A stretch of 56,442 nt of DNA from Candidatus Fermentibacterota bacterium (GCA_030592645.1 JAUVIR010000012.1:1-56442), one strand, 5' to 3'; numbered from the stretch's first letter, positions 1 to 8,676 are shown. The notes: generated by a model not told the origin, from the sequence alone. A program made the numbers and translations.

Positions 1-2633
1 AGGGTCTTGCCCTTCCTGAGCCTTCTGTCCTCGCGGATCCTGTCGAAAACAACTATTGTGTCGTTGATGGAATAACCCACGATCGTCAGGATGGCGGCGA
101 TGATGGTCAGTGATATATCAAGCCTGATAAGCGCCAGAAGGCCTATGGTGATTATCGTGTCGTGGGCAAGCGCGATAACTGCGGCTACGCCCCACTTGAA
201 CTGGAAACGGTACCATACGTAGAAGATAATGAAGATCATGGCCATGAAGATGGCATTGAGAGCCTTTGACTTGAGCTCTTCCCCTACCCTCGGGCCGATC
301 TGTTTGATGAAGGAAAGCCCCTCGGAATCGGCTTCCAGCTCCATCGGAACGCATCCGTTCTCCTGCAGGGAAGTATAAACGAAATCCTTGTCTGTTTCTG
401 AAGTCCTGACAACGAAAGCGGCGGCTCCATCTCCCTCGTAATCCATCAGCTTCTGTATCTGAACATCCTGAAGACCATTGTTTTCCAGGGCTTCCTGCAG
501 CTCCGAGGTACTGGTGGCGGTGTAGCTTACCACATTCGTCTCAAGGCCGCCGGTGAAATCAATTGACAGATCAAGGCCCCCGTTGATGAAGAAGGCGCCA
601 ACCCCTACCAGAATAACCACGGCGGAGATTATGTATGTCTTCTTCCGCATTTCCACAAAGGAGAAATGCCTGTCTCCCAGAAGGGACCATTTCCCGAAAC
701 TGAGATCCTTCTTCTTCTTACTCTTCAGAAGGAGTTCAATAAAGGCCCGCGAGAAGACGAGGGAACAGAACATACTGGCAAGAATACCTATTGAGAGGGT
801 AACGGCGAATCCCTTTATGGGACCCGTTCCGAATTTGTACAGCACCAGGGCTACTATCAGGGTGGTGAGGTTGGCATCGAGGATAGTAACGAAGGCTCTT
901 GAGTATCCGGCCCTTACTGCCGCTCTGACGCCCTTGCCGGACCTCTTCTCTTCCCGGATCCTCTCGTATATGAGAACGCTGGCATCAACAGCCATACCGA
1001 TGGTCAGTATGATTCCGGCTATCCCGGGCAAAGTAAGAGTCGCGTTAAGACCGCTCATCCCTATCTGTGCAAGGGGGCCCGGGAAACTGAGAACGGCCAT
1101 GATGATAAGCATATCGAACATCAGCGCCATAATAGCGACAACACCGCCGGTGCCGTAATAGATGATAATGAATGCAGCCACAAGACATAAAGCTACTATA
1201 CCCGCAATCATGCCTCTGTTAATGGACTGCTGGCCCAGGCTTGGCCCTATGGTCTGTTCTTCCGCTATTACCAGCTCTGCAGGAAGGGAGCCGGCTTTCA
1301 GAACCAGCCTGAGGTCTCTCGCCTCTTCCGTTGAGAACCCGCCTGATAACCTTGTTCCGGACCCGGATATCCGCTCGCGTATTGTTGCAGCGGAGTATAC
1401 GGTACCGTCAAGAACTATGGCTACACGCTTGTCGACGTTGTTCTCTGTAATCTGTTCCCAGTTACTGGCTCCGTCCGAATCGAACTCCAGAATGAGATAT
1501 GGATTATTCGAAAGAGACTGAGCGCTGCCCATGCGGATTCTGACATCGGTGAGGTTCGCTCCTGTTAGAAGGTAATCCTCCATTACCTGGTCTACCTGGC
1601 GATCCCAGCCATGGGTCATGTCTCGTGGAAGAAGATAGAGAGCTCTGAATGTCCCGTCGGGAGTCTCTTCCAGCCTGCCGAAAGTAAATCGGAGATTGAC
1701 CGCAGCCAGTATGGAATCCACATCTGACCGGTTGATGATATCATTCAGCTGATCCATCTTATCTCCGGTATAGACTATCCAGTCTCCCGGTGATATTCCC
1801 CTGGAGCTTCTGGCTATCGCCTCGGGCGCAAGTTCAATAAGGCTTGCAAGACTACCGGGGCGTTCCAGCTCCGGAAGCGCTATTTCTTCGGGGGAACTCT
1901 CTTCTCCGGTTCCCTGCTGCGGAAGCGCAAAACCTTCCTGCATATCGATATGAATTGCCGAGTCGGACTCCGACAGAGATGTTTCAGCTGTTTCCATGAG
2001 ATCGAAAGAATCTTCAAGAAGGCTGTCGAGTGATGCCGGCTCTTCAAATTCATTGCCGACCAGCAGGTTATCAAGTTCCCTTAATACGGGGACACTGGAT
2101 ACGGTGGGATGTTCTTCGGTAGGGTAGGCGATGATTTTGAACTCCAGTAATGCCTGCCGCTCTACAATTGACCTTGCCCGCTCGGGATCACGCACTCCAG
2201 GCAGCTGAACCACTATTCTGTCGCTGCCCTGCCTGGTTATGGAAGGTTCGGATACACCGAACTCGTTTATCCTGTTCCTGATAACCTCCAGAGCCTGATC
2301 AATGGCTTCTTCCTCGTCCAGACCGGGAGTAGGTATTACCATATAGGACAGATACATGCCTCCCTGAAGGTCAAGCCCGAGTTTTATGGTTCCCTCGCTG
2401 GTCCGGTAAAGGGCTCTGTATTCCTCCAGAAGGGTCTCTCCGCCCTGTATCTGCAGGCTGTCAAGCACTGCCCTCAGATGCGGGTTGTCCGTATCCGGCT
2501 GAACACTGGCTTCTGCGCGGTCCCTTTCACTGGCAGGCAGTAGATACCACCGAACAGTTGGCCAGACCATAAATATTGACACTACAAAAAGAGCTATTGA
2601 AGTCCAGTTACGCCATTTGGCGACCTTAGTCAT
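1..2633 (-). CDS. secDF: Fused protein translocase subunit SecDF (C-terminus cut by window edge)
   Basis: Inner-membrane Sec accessory protein that uses the proton gradient to help pull exported proteins across the membrane. The frame is open from ATG 2633 to the left edge (877 codons). SecD occupies about residues 1-655 and ends with the last SecD transmembrane stretch (GFAVTLSIGILASMF). An in-frame SecF begins near Met 662 and contains the typical IDFTGG segment; near the edge it shows VGYSINDTIVVFDRIRE, a SecF signature. No stop lies between the two halves, so this is one polypeptide, as in Bacillus and many Bacteroidetes. Roughly 80-100 C-terminal residues of SecF are missing. The start is supported by GGAGGT eight bases upstream. 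It is alone on this strand after two hairpins. Confidence 0.93.
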   Translation of the reverse strand, partial: MTKVAKWRNWTSIALFVVSIFMVWPTVRWYLLPASERDRAEASVQPDTDNPHLRAVLDSLQIQGGETLLEEYRALYRTSEGTIKLGLDLQGGMYLSYMVIPTPGLDEEEAIDQALEVIRNRINEFGVSEPSITRQGSDRIVVQLPGVRDPERARSIVERQALLEFKIIAYPTEEHPTVSSVPVLRELDNLLVGNEFEEPASLDSLLEDSFDLMETAETSLSESDSAIHIDMQEGFALPQQGTGEESSPEEIALPELERPGSLASLIELAPEAIARSSRGISPGDWIVYTGDKMDQLNDIINRSDVDSILAAVNLRFTFGRLEETPDGTFRALYLLPRDMTHGWDRQVDQVMEDYLLTGANLTDVRIRMGSAQSLSNNPYLILEFDSDGASNWEQITENNVDKRVAIVLDGTVYSAATIRERISGSGTRLSGGFSTEEARDLRLVLKAGSLPAELVIAEEQTIGPSLGQQSINRGMIAGIVALCLVAAFIIIYYGTGGVVAIMALMFDMLIIMAVLSFPGPLAQIGMSGLNATLTLPGIAGIILTIGMAVDASVLIYERIREEKRSGKGVRAAVRAGYSRAFVTILDANLTTLIVALVLYKFGTGPIKGFAVTLSIGILASMFCSLVFSRAFIELLLKSKKKKDLSFGKWSLLGDRHFSFVEMRKKTYIISAVVILVGVGAFFINGGLDLSIDFTGGLETNVVSYTATSTSELQEALENNGLQDVQIQKLMDYEGDGAAAFVVRTSETDKDFVYTSLQENGCVPMELEADSEGLSFIKQIGPRVGEELKSKALNAIFMAMIFIIFYVWYRFQFKWGVAAVIALAHDTIITIGLLALIRLDISLTIIAAILTIVGYSINDTIVVFDRIREDRRLRKGKT

Positions 2634-2684
2634 AAGTAATAACCTCCGAGGAACATTCATCAGATGTCAGATAATCTTGACATA

Positions 2685-2718
2685 CCGAGAAAATGCGGCT
2701 GGTATCGCTAACCAGCCG
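2685..2718 (-). terminator. Possible terminator hairpin downstream of the small membrane protein
   Basis: CGGCTGGT (2696-2703) pairs perfectly with ACCAGCCG (2711-2718) around a 7-base loop. On the minus strand it is followed by CATTTTCTC, a short imperfect T tract. A second hairpin, CGCAGAA/TTCTGCG, lies at 2749-2770. Together they probably separate the small upstream gene from secDF, but the T tract is weak. Confidence 0.35.
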
Positions 2719-2825
2719 TGCTGTGATTTAGTAATCCAGTGCAAATCACGCAGAATATACTAGTTCTGCGGGAACTGATGAATACCGACTGAAATAGAAT
2801 GTGTCAACAACAGAAGTTCCTGTGT

Positions 2826-3224
2826 CTACCTGCTTGTATCGTTCAATTCAAATCGCATAGGTTCTCCGTCAGGCGTATGACAGAGAAACGAAAGGCCTGT
2901 ACCCGGCACAAGATATGTTACAACATGACCAAAACCATGATCGCGAAGGGTTCTGGTTATGTGAAGATTGGCCCTGTGAACCGAAATGGTATCAAGCAGG
3001 TCCATGGACTTCACTATCGTATCCGTCGATGCCGATGGAACGTCTCGCCATCCCGAACCGCAGCATATCTGCGAAAGGTCACGCTCAAGAAGTATCAGAG
3101 GGTCTGTCTCCACCGGAACTTCATCTGTGTATGCAATGGTTTCCTGCCCGCCAGTCACCACAGAGAATAAACCCGTCACTGCAGCGAGCGCAAGAATTAA
3201 CAGACCTATCTCACTCCACTTCAT
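2826..3224 (-). CDS. Small membrane-anchored hypothetical protein
   Basis: A 132-residue protein that I do not recognise. Residues 6-25 form one hydrophobic helix (LLILALAAVTGLFSVV), followed by a mostly polar region with adjacent Cys residues (ICCGSGW). This fits a single-pass inner-membrane protein with the remainder outside the cytoplasm. The start ATG has GGAAAA about 9 bases upstream. Overlapping plus-strand frames read as low-complexity nonsense rich in Arg, His and Pro, so the minus strand was preferred. It is divergent from the outer-membrane protein at 3328, and the pair may share a promoter region. Moderate confidence that it is a real gene. Confidence 0.55.
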   Translation of the reverse strand: MKWSEIGLLILALAAVTGLFSVVTGGQETIAYTDEVPVETDPLILLERDLSQICCGSGWRDVPSASTDTIVKSMDLLDTISVHRANLHITRTLRDHGFGHVVTYLVPGTGLSFLCHTPDGEPMRFELNDTSR

Positions 3225-3327
3225 TTTCTATTATTTTCCTTTGGTACATTCATATTGGAACAATCACAAACCGGAAAAAAGATTTTCTTCAATCGCTTCC
3301 AGGTCAAGGTGAATATAAGGGAGTAAC

Positions 3328-4080
3328 ATGATAAAAGTATTTCTTGCCGTTACTGCTGTTCTGCTGAGCGGATCTGCAGCAGCTGACACTGCTGCGGGGA
3401 CATCAGCAGAGGGCGGACTCAGTGGCTTTGTTTTTCTGCCGGGAACTGCAATTCTGGAGGAGGGCTGCCTGCGTGTTCAGGGCCGCCTGAATTACATAGA
3501 CCTTAAGAACTCCTCCGATACCTATCTTGTTCTTCCCCTGAACGTAACCTGGGGCTGGATGGACGGGTTTGAGATCGGGGGAGAAATCCCTTTCTACATT
3601 GACGATTCGGATGAAGACAGGCTGCTCGGAGATATTACCGCTGGATGTGCCTGGCTGTATGAAACCGCGAGGGGAGGTTCCGCCATTGTTCTTCGAGGCC
3701 AGCTGCGGCTGCCTACGGGACGTGAGGGACGGGATCGTGGTTCCGAACTTGTACTTGGCGCAACCACAAGCACGACCTTCCGGCTGTTCCGCCTTCAGGC
3801 CTCAGCTTCGTACATTCTCAATGGAGGCAGAAACCCTTTCAAGGAGCGGATCAGCGATTATATGGACTTCTCTCTGGGGGGAGCCAGCTACGTAACAGAG
3901 GATATTCAGATAGTCTGTGCGATGGACGGCGACACCAGAGGTAATTTAGGTCTCAGCGGTTCGGGAGCTCTGTACTTCTTCGATGGCGTATCTCTGTTTG
4001 GAGTGCTGAGGGCGGGTCTGGACGGAAGAGAAACGTTCAGTATCTCCGCTGGAGCAGCATGGACGGGATTCGGTTTTTAG
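3328..4080 (+). CDS. Predicted outer-membrane beta-barrel protein
   Basis: A 250-residue exported protein. A signal peptide is clear (residues 1-19, cut near SAAADT). The rest alternates polar and hydrophobic residues in short strands, with aromatic residues at strand ends and a C-terminal Phe, the usual insertion signal for Bam-assembled barrels. Segments such as LRGQLRLPTGREGRDRGSE resemble the DUF3187/transporter-like outer-membrane family; this is a resemblance by eye only. GGGAG lies six bases before the ATG. The stop is two bases from the convergent nifS stop, so no room exists for a separate terminator. Cargo or function cannot be told from sequence. Confidence 0.75.
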   Translation: MIKVFLAVTAVLLSGSAAADTAAGTSAEGGLSGFVFLPGTAILEEGCLRVQGRLNYIDLKNSSDTYLVLPLNVTWGWMDGFEIGGEIPFYIDDSDEDRLLGDITAGCAWLYETARGGSAIVLRGQLRLPTGREGRDRGSELVLGATTSTTFRLFRLQASASYILNGGRNPFKERISDYMDFSLGGASYVTEDIQIVCAMDGDTRGNLGLSGSGALYFFDGVSLFGVLRAGLDGRETFSISAGAAWTGFGF

Positions 4081-4081
4081 C

Positions 4082-5236
4082 CTAACGGTTCGCGTAGGGT
4101 GAGATCTTCCTGAGTTTATCGATTATCGGTGGAAGAACTTCCAACACGCAGTCTATCTCCCTGCCGGTTGTATATCTGCTCAGACTGAACCGCAATGCCG
4201 TATTGGCGTCTTCAGTTCCTATACCCATAGCAGTAAGAACGTAACTGGAGGTTTCTTCCCCGGTACTGCATGCGGAACCCGAAGAAACGCAGATACCCTC
4301 AATGTCCAGAAGGGTCATCACTGCCTCGCTCTCCACACCCTTGAACAGAACCGTTGCTGTATTTGGAAGCCTCGGGGCGCCTGCACTCACGATAATCGCT
4401 CCGGGACATTTTTCAAGGATACCGGCTTCGAGCCTTCCAAGCAGCAGGCCTGTTCTGCCTTTTTCCTCCAGAAGGTGCCCCGCAGCCAGGGAGGCCGCCG
4501 CTCCGAGCCCTACTATACCGGCTGTATTGTAGGTTCCTGCCCGCATCCCGTTTTCCTGGTGCCCCCCGAGCATGAAAGGGGGGATATCTATACCCTCTCT
4601 TATGAAAAGGGCTCCAGCCCCCTTGGGTCCGTGCAGCTTGTGCGCTGAAATACTGAGCATGTCTATGCCTGCTGCTCTCACATCAATCGGAATCTTTCCG
4701 GCCGCCTGAACCGCGTCAGTATGAAAAAGCGCCCCTCTTTCATGCGCTATGCGGGATACTTCCTCAACAGGCATGATAACACCGGTTTCGTTGTTTGCCA
4801 TCATTATGGAAACCAGGCCGGTCTGCTCTGTGATTAAGCTTTTGAAAGAATCCATATTGAGGGTTCCATCATGGTTTACTTCCGAAAACCCCACAGGATG
4901 CCCCCGGCTCCTGATGCACTCTGCCGTTTCAAGAACAGCAGGGTGTTCGATCGTTGACGTAACAAGTCCCGGTTTCAGAGGGTTTATCGATGTAGAGCAG
5001 GTCAGAGCCATGTTGTCACTCTCGGTTCCACCCGATGTGAACACGATCTCTCCTGCATGGGCGCCAAGGAGGGCGGCAACCTTCTCCCTCGCAGCTTCGA
5101 TCTCTTCCATGAGGTCACTTCCAAAGGAGTGGAAGCTGGATGGATTGCCGAACTTCTCTGTAAGGAAGGGGAGCATTGAGTCCAGTACTTCCGGCGCTAT
5201 TCTTGTGGTGGCGTTATTGTCCAGGTACACTTTCAC
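4082..5236 (-). CDS. nifS: Cysteine desulfurase (NifS/IscS family)
   Basis: PLP enzyme that removes sulfur from cysteine and hands it as a persulfide to the NifU scaffold for Fe-S cluster assembly. Its 384 residues match the class I desulfurase length. The N-terminus YLDNNATT is the family signature; the PLP lysine is in SISAHKLHGPKG; the catalytic cysteine is in the mobile loop SSGSACSTG. The start overlaps the nifU stop as ATGA (5233-5236), so translation is coupled. It is the last gene of an Rrf2-nifU-nifS operon. The symbol could equally be iscS; the pairing with a NifU-like scaffold favours nifS. Confidence 0.95.
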   Translation of the reverse strand: MKVYLDNNATTRIAPEVLDSMLPFLTEKFGNPSSFHSFGSDLMEEIEAAREKVAALLGAHAGEIVFTSGGTESDNMALTCSTSINPLKPGLVTSTIEHPAVLETAECIRSRGHPVGFSEVNHDGTLNMDSFKSLITEQTGLVSIMMANNETGVIMPVEEVSRIAHERGALFHTDAVQAAGKIPIDVRAAGIDMLSISAHKLHGPKGAGALFIREGIDIPPFMLGGHQENGMRAGTYNTAGIVGLGAAASLAAGHLLEEKGRTGLLLGRLEAGILEKCPGAIIVSAGAPRLPNTATVLFKGVESEAVMTLLDIEGICVSSGSACSTGEETSSYVLTAMGIGTEDANTALRFSLSRYTTGREIDCVLEVLPPIIDKLRKISPYANR

Positions 5237-5820
5237 AGGATGACCATGACTTCCACTTTTTTTCCGGTACGATTCTGAAGTTCTTTTTCGAGTACTGCAA
5301 CAACGGCTTCCTTATCTCCTCCTGTAAGCCTGATCAATACGCGCACGGGATGGATGTGTTCAATATCGATGCTTCCCTCTGACAGAGCCGCTGCAAGGTT
5401 GGCGGGAATCTCTCTGAGAATCGAATTAAGGTGTTCCGCGGTGTTGTCCCTCCTGTGCCAGAAATCAGCGACCGCCAGCTCAAGGGCTTCCTGCCCCATT
5501 ACGGAACAGTGGTACTTCTCCTCCGGCATTCCTCCGAGGAAAGCAACTATCTGATCGTTGCTTATAGCTCGAGCTTCTTCAAGAGTTTTTCCCTTCGCTA
5601 TTTCAGTCATGGCGGAGGAAGCTGCAATAGCACCCGCGCAGCCGAAGGTCATGAATCTGATTTCAGCAATTCTGTCTTCGTCATCCACCTTTATATCAAG
5701 GGTCATGGCATCACCGCACTGGACGGAACCAACTTCTGAGTGGCAGTCGGGATTCAGCAACTGCCCCGAATTCCTTGGATTCATGAAATGATCCATGAGT
5801 TTCTTTGAATACTTCCACAT
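5233..5820 (-). CDS. nifU: NifU-like Fe-S cluster assembly scaffold
   Basis: A 195-residue scaffold on which the adjacent desulfurase builds Fe-S clusters. The N-terminal IscU-type domain (about residues 1-125) begins MWKYSKKLMDHF and carries the three cluster-ligand cysteines, in SVQCGD, TFGCAGAIA and KYHCSVMG, plus an additional Cys in NPDCHSE. The C-terminal portion (about 140-195) looks like a NifU C-terminal fold (VRVLIRLTGGDKEAVV) but has no CxxC, so it probably cannot bind the usual second cluster. The open frame extends to 5928, but the extension runs into the regulator gene; ATG 5820 has AGGA upstream and gives the family N-terminus. Confidence 0.93.
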   Translation of the reverse strand: MWKYSKKLMDHFMNPRNSGQLLNPDCHSEVGSVQCGDAMTLDIKVDDEDRIAEIRFMTFGCAGAIAASSAMTEIAKGKTLEEARAISNDQIVAFLGGMPEEKYHCSVMGQEALELAVADFWHRRDNTAEHLNSILREIPANLAAALSEGSIDIEHIHPVRVLIRLTGGDKEAVVAVLEKELQNRTGKKVEVMVIL

Positions 5821-5831
5821 TGCTTTATGTC

Positions 5832-6281
5832 CTAGATTTTTCCATCTGTAAGATCTTGCAGCGTATTTTCCTTCATGTATGAATAGTACATGTTCCGAAG
5901 AGTCATCCAGAGAGGTCTGGTTACACATTCGTCCATAAGAGGGCAGGTTGCCAGCTTGAAACCCTCCTCAGGCGAACAGCTCGTTTCCCCGGACATACAG
6001 TTCGTCGGAAGAAAGTCCGCTTCAAGAACATTAACTACATCAAAGAGACTTATTTTCTCCGGAGGTATTCCCAGAACATACCCGCCACCCGGGCCCCTTT
6101 TTCCTTTTACTATCCCGCTGGTCCGAAGCAGACCGAATATCTGTTCAAGGTAACGAACCGAGACCTGCTCCTGCTCTGACAGCAGAGCAAGTGATACGGG
6201 CTGTTTATGGTCCAGATTCATCATTCTGGTCATTCGAGCAAGAACACGCAATGCGTACCGGCTTCGTGTAGAAATGAGCAT
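5832..6281 (-). CDS. Rrf2-family transcriptional regulator (IscR-like)
   Basis: A 149-residue winged-helix regulator that probably controls the downstream nifU-nifS genes according to Fe-S status. The N-terminus MLISTRSRYALRVLARM is the classic Rrf2 start, followed by the helix-turn-helix and the wing with KRGPGGGYVLG. Four cysteines follow at CMSGETSC...CPLMDEC (about residues 97-121), similar in position though not identical in spacing to the three IscR ligands. ATG 6281 was chosen over the longer frame because GGGGGA lies eight bases upstream and family homology starts there. A good promoter ends just upstream. Autoregulation is likely but inferred. Confidence 0.9.
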   Translation of the reverse strand: MLISTRSRYALRVLARMTRMMNLDHKQPVSLALLSEQEQVSVRYLEQIFGLLRTSGIVKGKRGPGGGYVLGIPPEKISLFDVVNVLEADFLPTNCMSGETSCSPEEGFKLATCPLMDECVTRPLWMTLRNMYYSYMKENTLQDLTDGKI

Positions 6282-6313
6282 AAATATATCCCCCTTTTTC
6301 CTGTCGGAATATG

Positions 6314-6341
6314 AGTATATAGAGTTTTGCTGTCTCGTCAA
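6314..6341 (-). promoter_or_regulatory. Sigma-70-type promoter for rrf2-nifU-nifS
   Basis: Minus strand TTGACG (6341-6336), a 16-base spacer, and TATACT (6319-6314). The predicted start near 6307 gives a leader of about 25 bases containing the GGGGGA ribosome-binding site. The -35 overlaps the stop codon of the upstream membrane-protein gene. Confidence 0.65.
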
Positions 6342-6868
6342 GTAACGTGTTTCCGCCTGTAGAATTTTTTCGCCAGTACACTTCCCACAGCAATGGCTGC
6401 TATTCCTGCCATCATAAGGAACAGGGCAAGTCTCATAGCGGCAGGGAGGGGGTCTGCGGTTCTGCCGCTTCCGGCAAAGAACACATCTAGATCAAGTATG
6501 ATAAAAGCGGGACGGTAATTACCCCGATTGCTGATAACAAGAGCGTAGCTGCCCAGCCCCGGGACTTCAATTTCAAACGGACCTGAAGATATTGAGAGAT
6601 AGCCCAGAGTATCAACCGTCCCTGTGCTGGTTCTCCATCTCGTATAATCATCTATATGAAGAAGTATCAGTTCGATCCTTGCGGTATCCGGGGTTATAGT
6701 GAGTTCCCCCTGCAGACTGGCGCTGTCCGACAGATGCGGAGGTATCGCGAATCTAACCGCTCTGTACCTGGCAACAGGAATTTCCATTGTTTCCTGTTTG
6801 AGCAGAGAAACACTTCCCGAATTCAGCAGCCCGGCAACAAGAAGGATAACAGGCATAATAATCTTCAT
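6338..6868 (-). CDS. Exported single-pass hypothetical protein
   Basis: A 176-residue protein that I do not recognise. It has an N-terminal signal-like hydrophobic stretch (residues 3-18), a central beta-rich region (about 25-130) and a C-terminal transmembrane helix (about 143-165) followed by a basic tail, KKFYRRKH. It therefore seems anchored in the inner membrane with the middle domain in the periplasm. The stop overlaps the -35 element of the downstream Rrf2 operon promoter, so it is upstream of, but not obviously co-regulated with, the iron-sulfur genes. Confidence 0.65.
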   Translation of the reverse strand: MKIIMPVILLVAGLLNSGSVSLLKQETMEIPVARYRAVRFAIPPHLSDSASLQGELTITPDTARIELILLHIDDYTRWRTSTGTVDTLGYLSISSGPFEIEVPGLGSYALVISNRGNYRPAFIILDLDVFFAGSGRTADPLPAAMRLALFLMMAGIAAIAVGSVLAKKFYRRKHVT

Positions 6869-6964
6869 AGTCTTTTAGTATAGTACCAGCAGGCAGGAAT
6901 GACACGTGCTGGAAAACCGGGTTGAGGACGGTACCCGGCTCACAATTGAAAAGAAGGTGGAAAT

Positions 6965-7963
6965 CTGTCTCTGAGAGGAACTTATTATCATGCCATATCC
7001 GGTCTGACCGGGATTCTCGGTTACAGAGGTGCCGAGCTGCTGGCTGGAATTCTAGCCACGGTCAGATACTCCGGCAACAGGAAGATGAACAGCGTCTATC
7101 TTGGACACCTTTCAAGAATTTTCCCGGAGAAAAGCGGAACCCAGCTCAGAAGTATTCTCAAAGGATACTGGAGAATACACCAGAGGGCCCTTCTGGGCCT
7201 CTTCTACTCTGGCCGGCTCAACAGGGAGAATGTATCCGGAATGGTATCCTGGGAGAACAGGAACGTTCTGGACGAGGCTGTTCAAGAGGGAAAAGGCGTT
7301 CTCCTCCTGGTTCCTCACTTCGGTGACGAGAGGACTCTTCATATTCTGCTGGCAATTACCGGTTATACGATGCATGTAATATCATCACGGTACGCCGATG
7401 CTCCGGATATTCTGAAAGGGGCAAGGCTGGACGTGAGCCGGAGATGGCACCACGTAGCTTTCCCTGACGAACCTCTCCGCTGGGCATACGATGCAATATC
7501 CAGGGGAGAGATCATTCAAATATCCCCAACAGGGTGGGGCGGGCAGAAGGGACACTGGGTAAATAGTTTCGGGGTCCCTGTTCTTGCTTCCTCCACACCT
7601 GTGAGGCTGGCAAAATCCACAGGGTGCAGGCTCCTGATAGCTTACAACAGAACCCTTCGGGGAATGAAGAGCCGAATAGCGTTTCACAGGTTCGACCCGG
7701 AGAGCCTGGATATCAGCGGTACCGGACAGCTTTTTGCACGGTTCGAATCAATTGCAAAACAGTATCCCGAACAGTACAACTGGATGAATCTCGTAATAAG
7801 ACACAGGGAAACCAATACGATAGCGAGGCTGGGAAACATTCCGAAAAATGAATCAACTGTTGAGATGGCCGCTGTTCATGCTGACTGGGACCCTGCCAAT
7901 ATTCAGAAATTTCAGACGGTTTCTTCCATATCAGCCTCTACGGGGTCAGCCCCGGCGGAGTAG
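6965..7963 (+). CDS. LpxL/HtrB-like lysophospholipid acyltransferase, probable CTG start
   Basis: Predicted membrane-associated acyltransferase of the lipid A late-acyltransferase family. Homology-like sequence clearly precedes the first ATG (7085): the upstream in-frame codons give a hydrophobic helix (residues 15-35, AELLAGILATVRYSGNRK) and lead directly into HLSRIFPEKS, matching the family pattern before LRLAFPE. No ATG, GTG or TTG is available after the last in-frame stop (6947). CTG 6965 has GGTGG four bases upstream and is my best start (332 residues). The active-site region reads VPHFGDER rather than the usual HFGNWE, so the HX4(D/E) motif has Arg at the last position. The 3' end overlaps a convergent gene by 52 bases. 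Confidence 0.75.
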   Translation: MSLRGTYYHAISGLTGILGYRGAELLAGILATVRYSGNRKMNSVYLGHLSRIFPEKSGTQLRSILKGYWRIHQRALLGLFYSGRLNRENVSGMVSWENRNVLDEAVQEGKGVLLLVPHFGDERTLHILLAITGYTMHVISSRYADAPDILKGARLDVSRRWHHVAFPDEPLRWAYDAISRGEIIQISPTGWGGQKGHWVNSFGVPVLASSTPVRLAKSTGCRLLIAYNRTLRGMKSRIAFHRFDPESLDISGTGQLFARFESIAKQYPEQYNWMNLVIRHRETNTIARLGNIPKNESTVEMAAVHADWDPANIQKFQTVSSISASTGSAPAE

Positions 7964-8676
7964 AGCCTTCCCAGAGCGATCCCCTGTATTATCAGGTAAA
8001 CCCCTACAAGCAGAGGAATAAGCCCTATTCCTGCTGCTATCAGCGGAAGTATTGATGAACCCGCGGCATTCTCAATTGCCACGGCAGCTTTTGAGAGGTG
8101 CTGTGTGGCCTCGGTGAAGGCTTCCTCGGTGGAAAAAAGGTCTCCCGCCAGGGAATCAACTCCGTTTGCTACTTCGAAAAGTATCGGCTCAAGGGGCTGC
8201 AGCGTGGCGGAAAGATGCTCCATTTGGGATATCATCTCTCCCGATGAATAGTAAGTATTGTTCAGGCTGGAAATCGCTTCAGAGAAATAGTTCCTGCCTA
8301 TCATCGAAGTCATTGTCGGCGGAAGGTTTTCAAGACTCTCCCCCACAGTGAGAACCAGCCTTCTTATGTCTTCTGTGGTCTCGCTGATATTGTTAACCGT
8401 AATCCAGGTTTCGCGAACAATTTCCTTCGTGCTTCTTATTGAATTGCTAACTTCGCTGACAAGGGAGGAAGATGTCCCGAAATCCTTACCTATCAGCTCC
8501 ACCGCCGCATTAGCGCTGTGAAGCCCTTCCGATATGGATACAAGGCTGTCCCTGACGGGACCCCAGGCTGTGAACGAGAATATGATTATCGCTGAACCGG
8601 CCACAATGGCGATTAATCCAAGAATCCATGAGAGTAAGATGGATATCCTGTGGGATATCAGATTCTTCTTTTTCAT
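7912..8676 (-). CDS. Two-helix membrane protein with long extracytoplasmic helical domain
   Basis: A 254-residue protein without a family that I recognise. One transmembrane helix at about residues 12-35 and a second at about 210-232 flank a 170-residue domain. That domain is rich in Ser, Thr, Glu and Leu heptads (for example EGLHSANAAVELIG and ISETTEDIRRL), suggesting coiled coil in the periplasm, similar in layout to sensor or methyl-accepting receptor ectodomains but with no signalling domain. The C-terminal tail is acidic. Its last 52 bases overlap the convergent acyltransferase. Confidence 0.75.
   Translation of the reverse strand: MKKKNLISHRISILLSWILGLIAIVAGSAIIIFSFTAWGPVRDSLVSISEGLHSANAAVELIGKDFGTSSSLVSEVSNSIRSTKEIVRETWITVNNISETTEDIRRLVLTVGESLENLPPTMTSMIGRNYFSEAISSLNNTYYSSGEMISQMEHLSATLQPLEPILFEVANGVDSLAGDLFSTEEAFTEATQHLSKAAVAIENAAGSSILPLIAAGIGLIPLLVGVYLIIQGIALGRLYSAGADPVEADMEETV

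Noticed and set aside
553-1521. Two plus-strand open frames of 201 and 119 codons
   Set aside because: They lie antisense to the unbroken secDF frame, whose SecD/SecF motifs are clear.
2677-2705. Plus-strand TTGACA-N17-TGGTAT promoter-like pair
   Set aside because: No plus-strand gene follows for over 600 bases, and the -10 lies in a hairpin; probably chance.
2799-3331. Several overlapping plus-strand open frames
   Set aside because: Their translations are rich in His, Arg and Pro with no hydrophobic pattern and oppose a minus-strand gene with a clear transmembrane helix; they are shadows.
5821-5928. Longer nifU start
   Set aside because: It would run through the 3' end of the Rrf2 gene and adds no family-like sequence.
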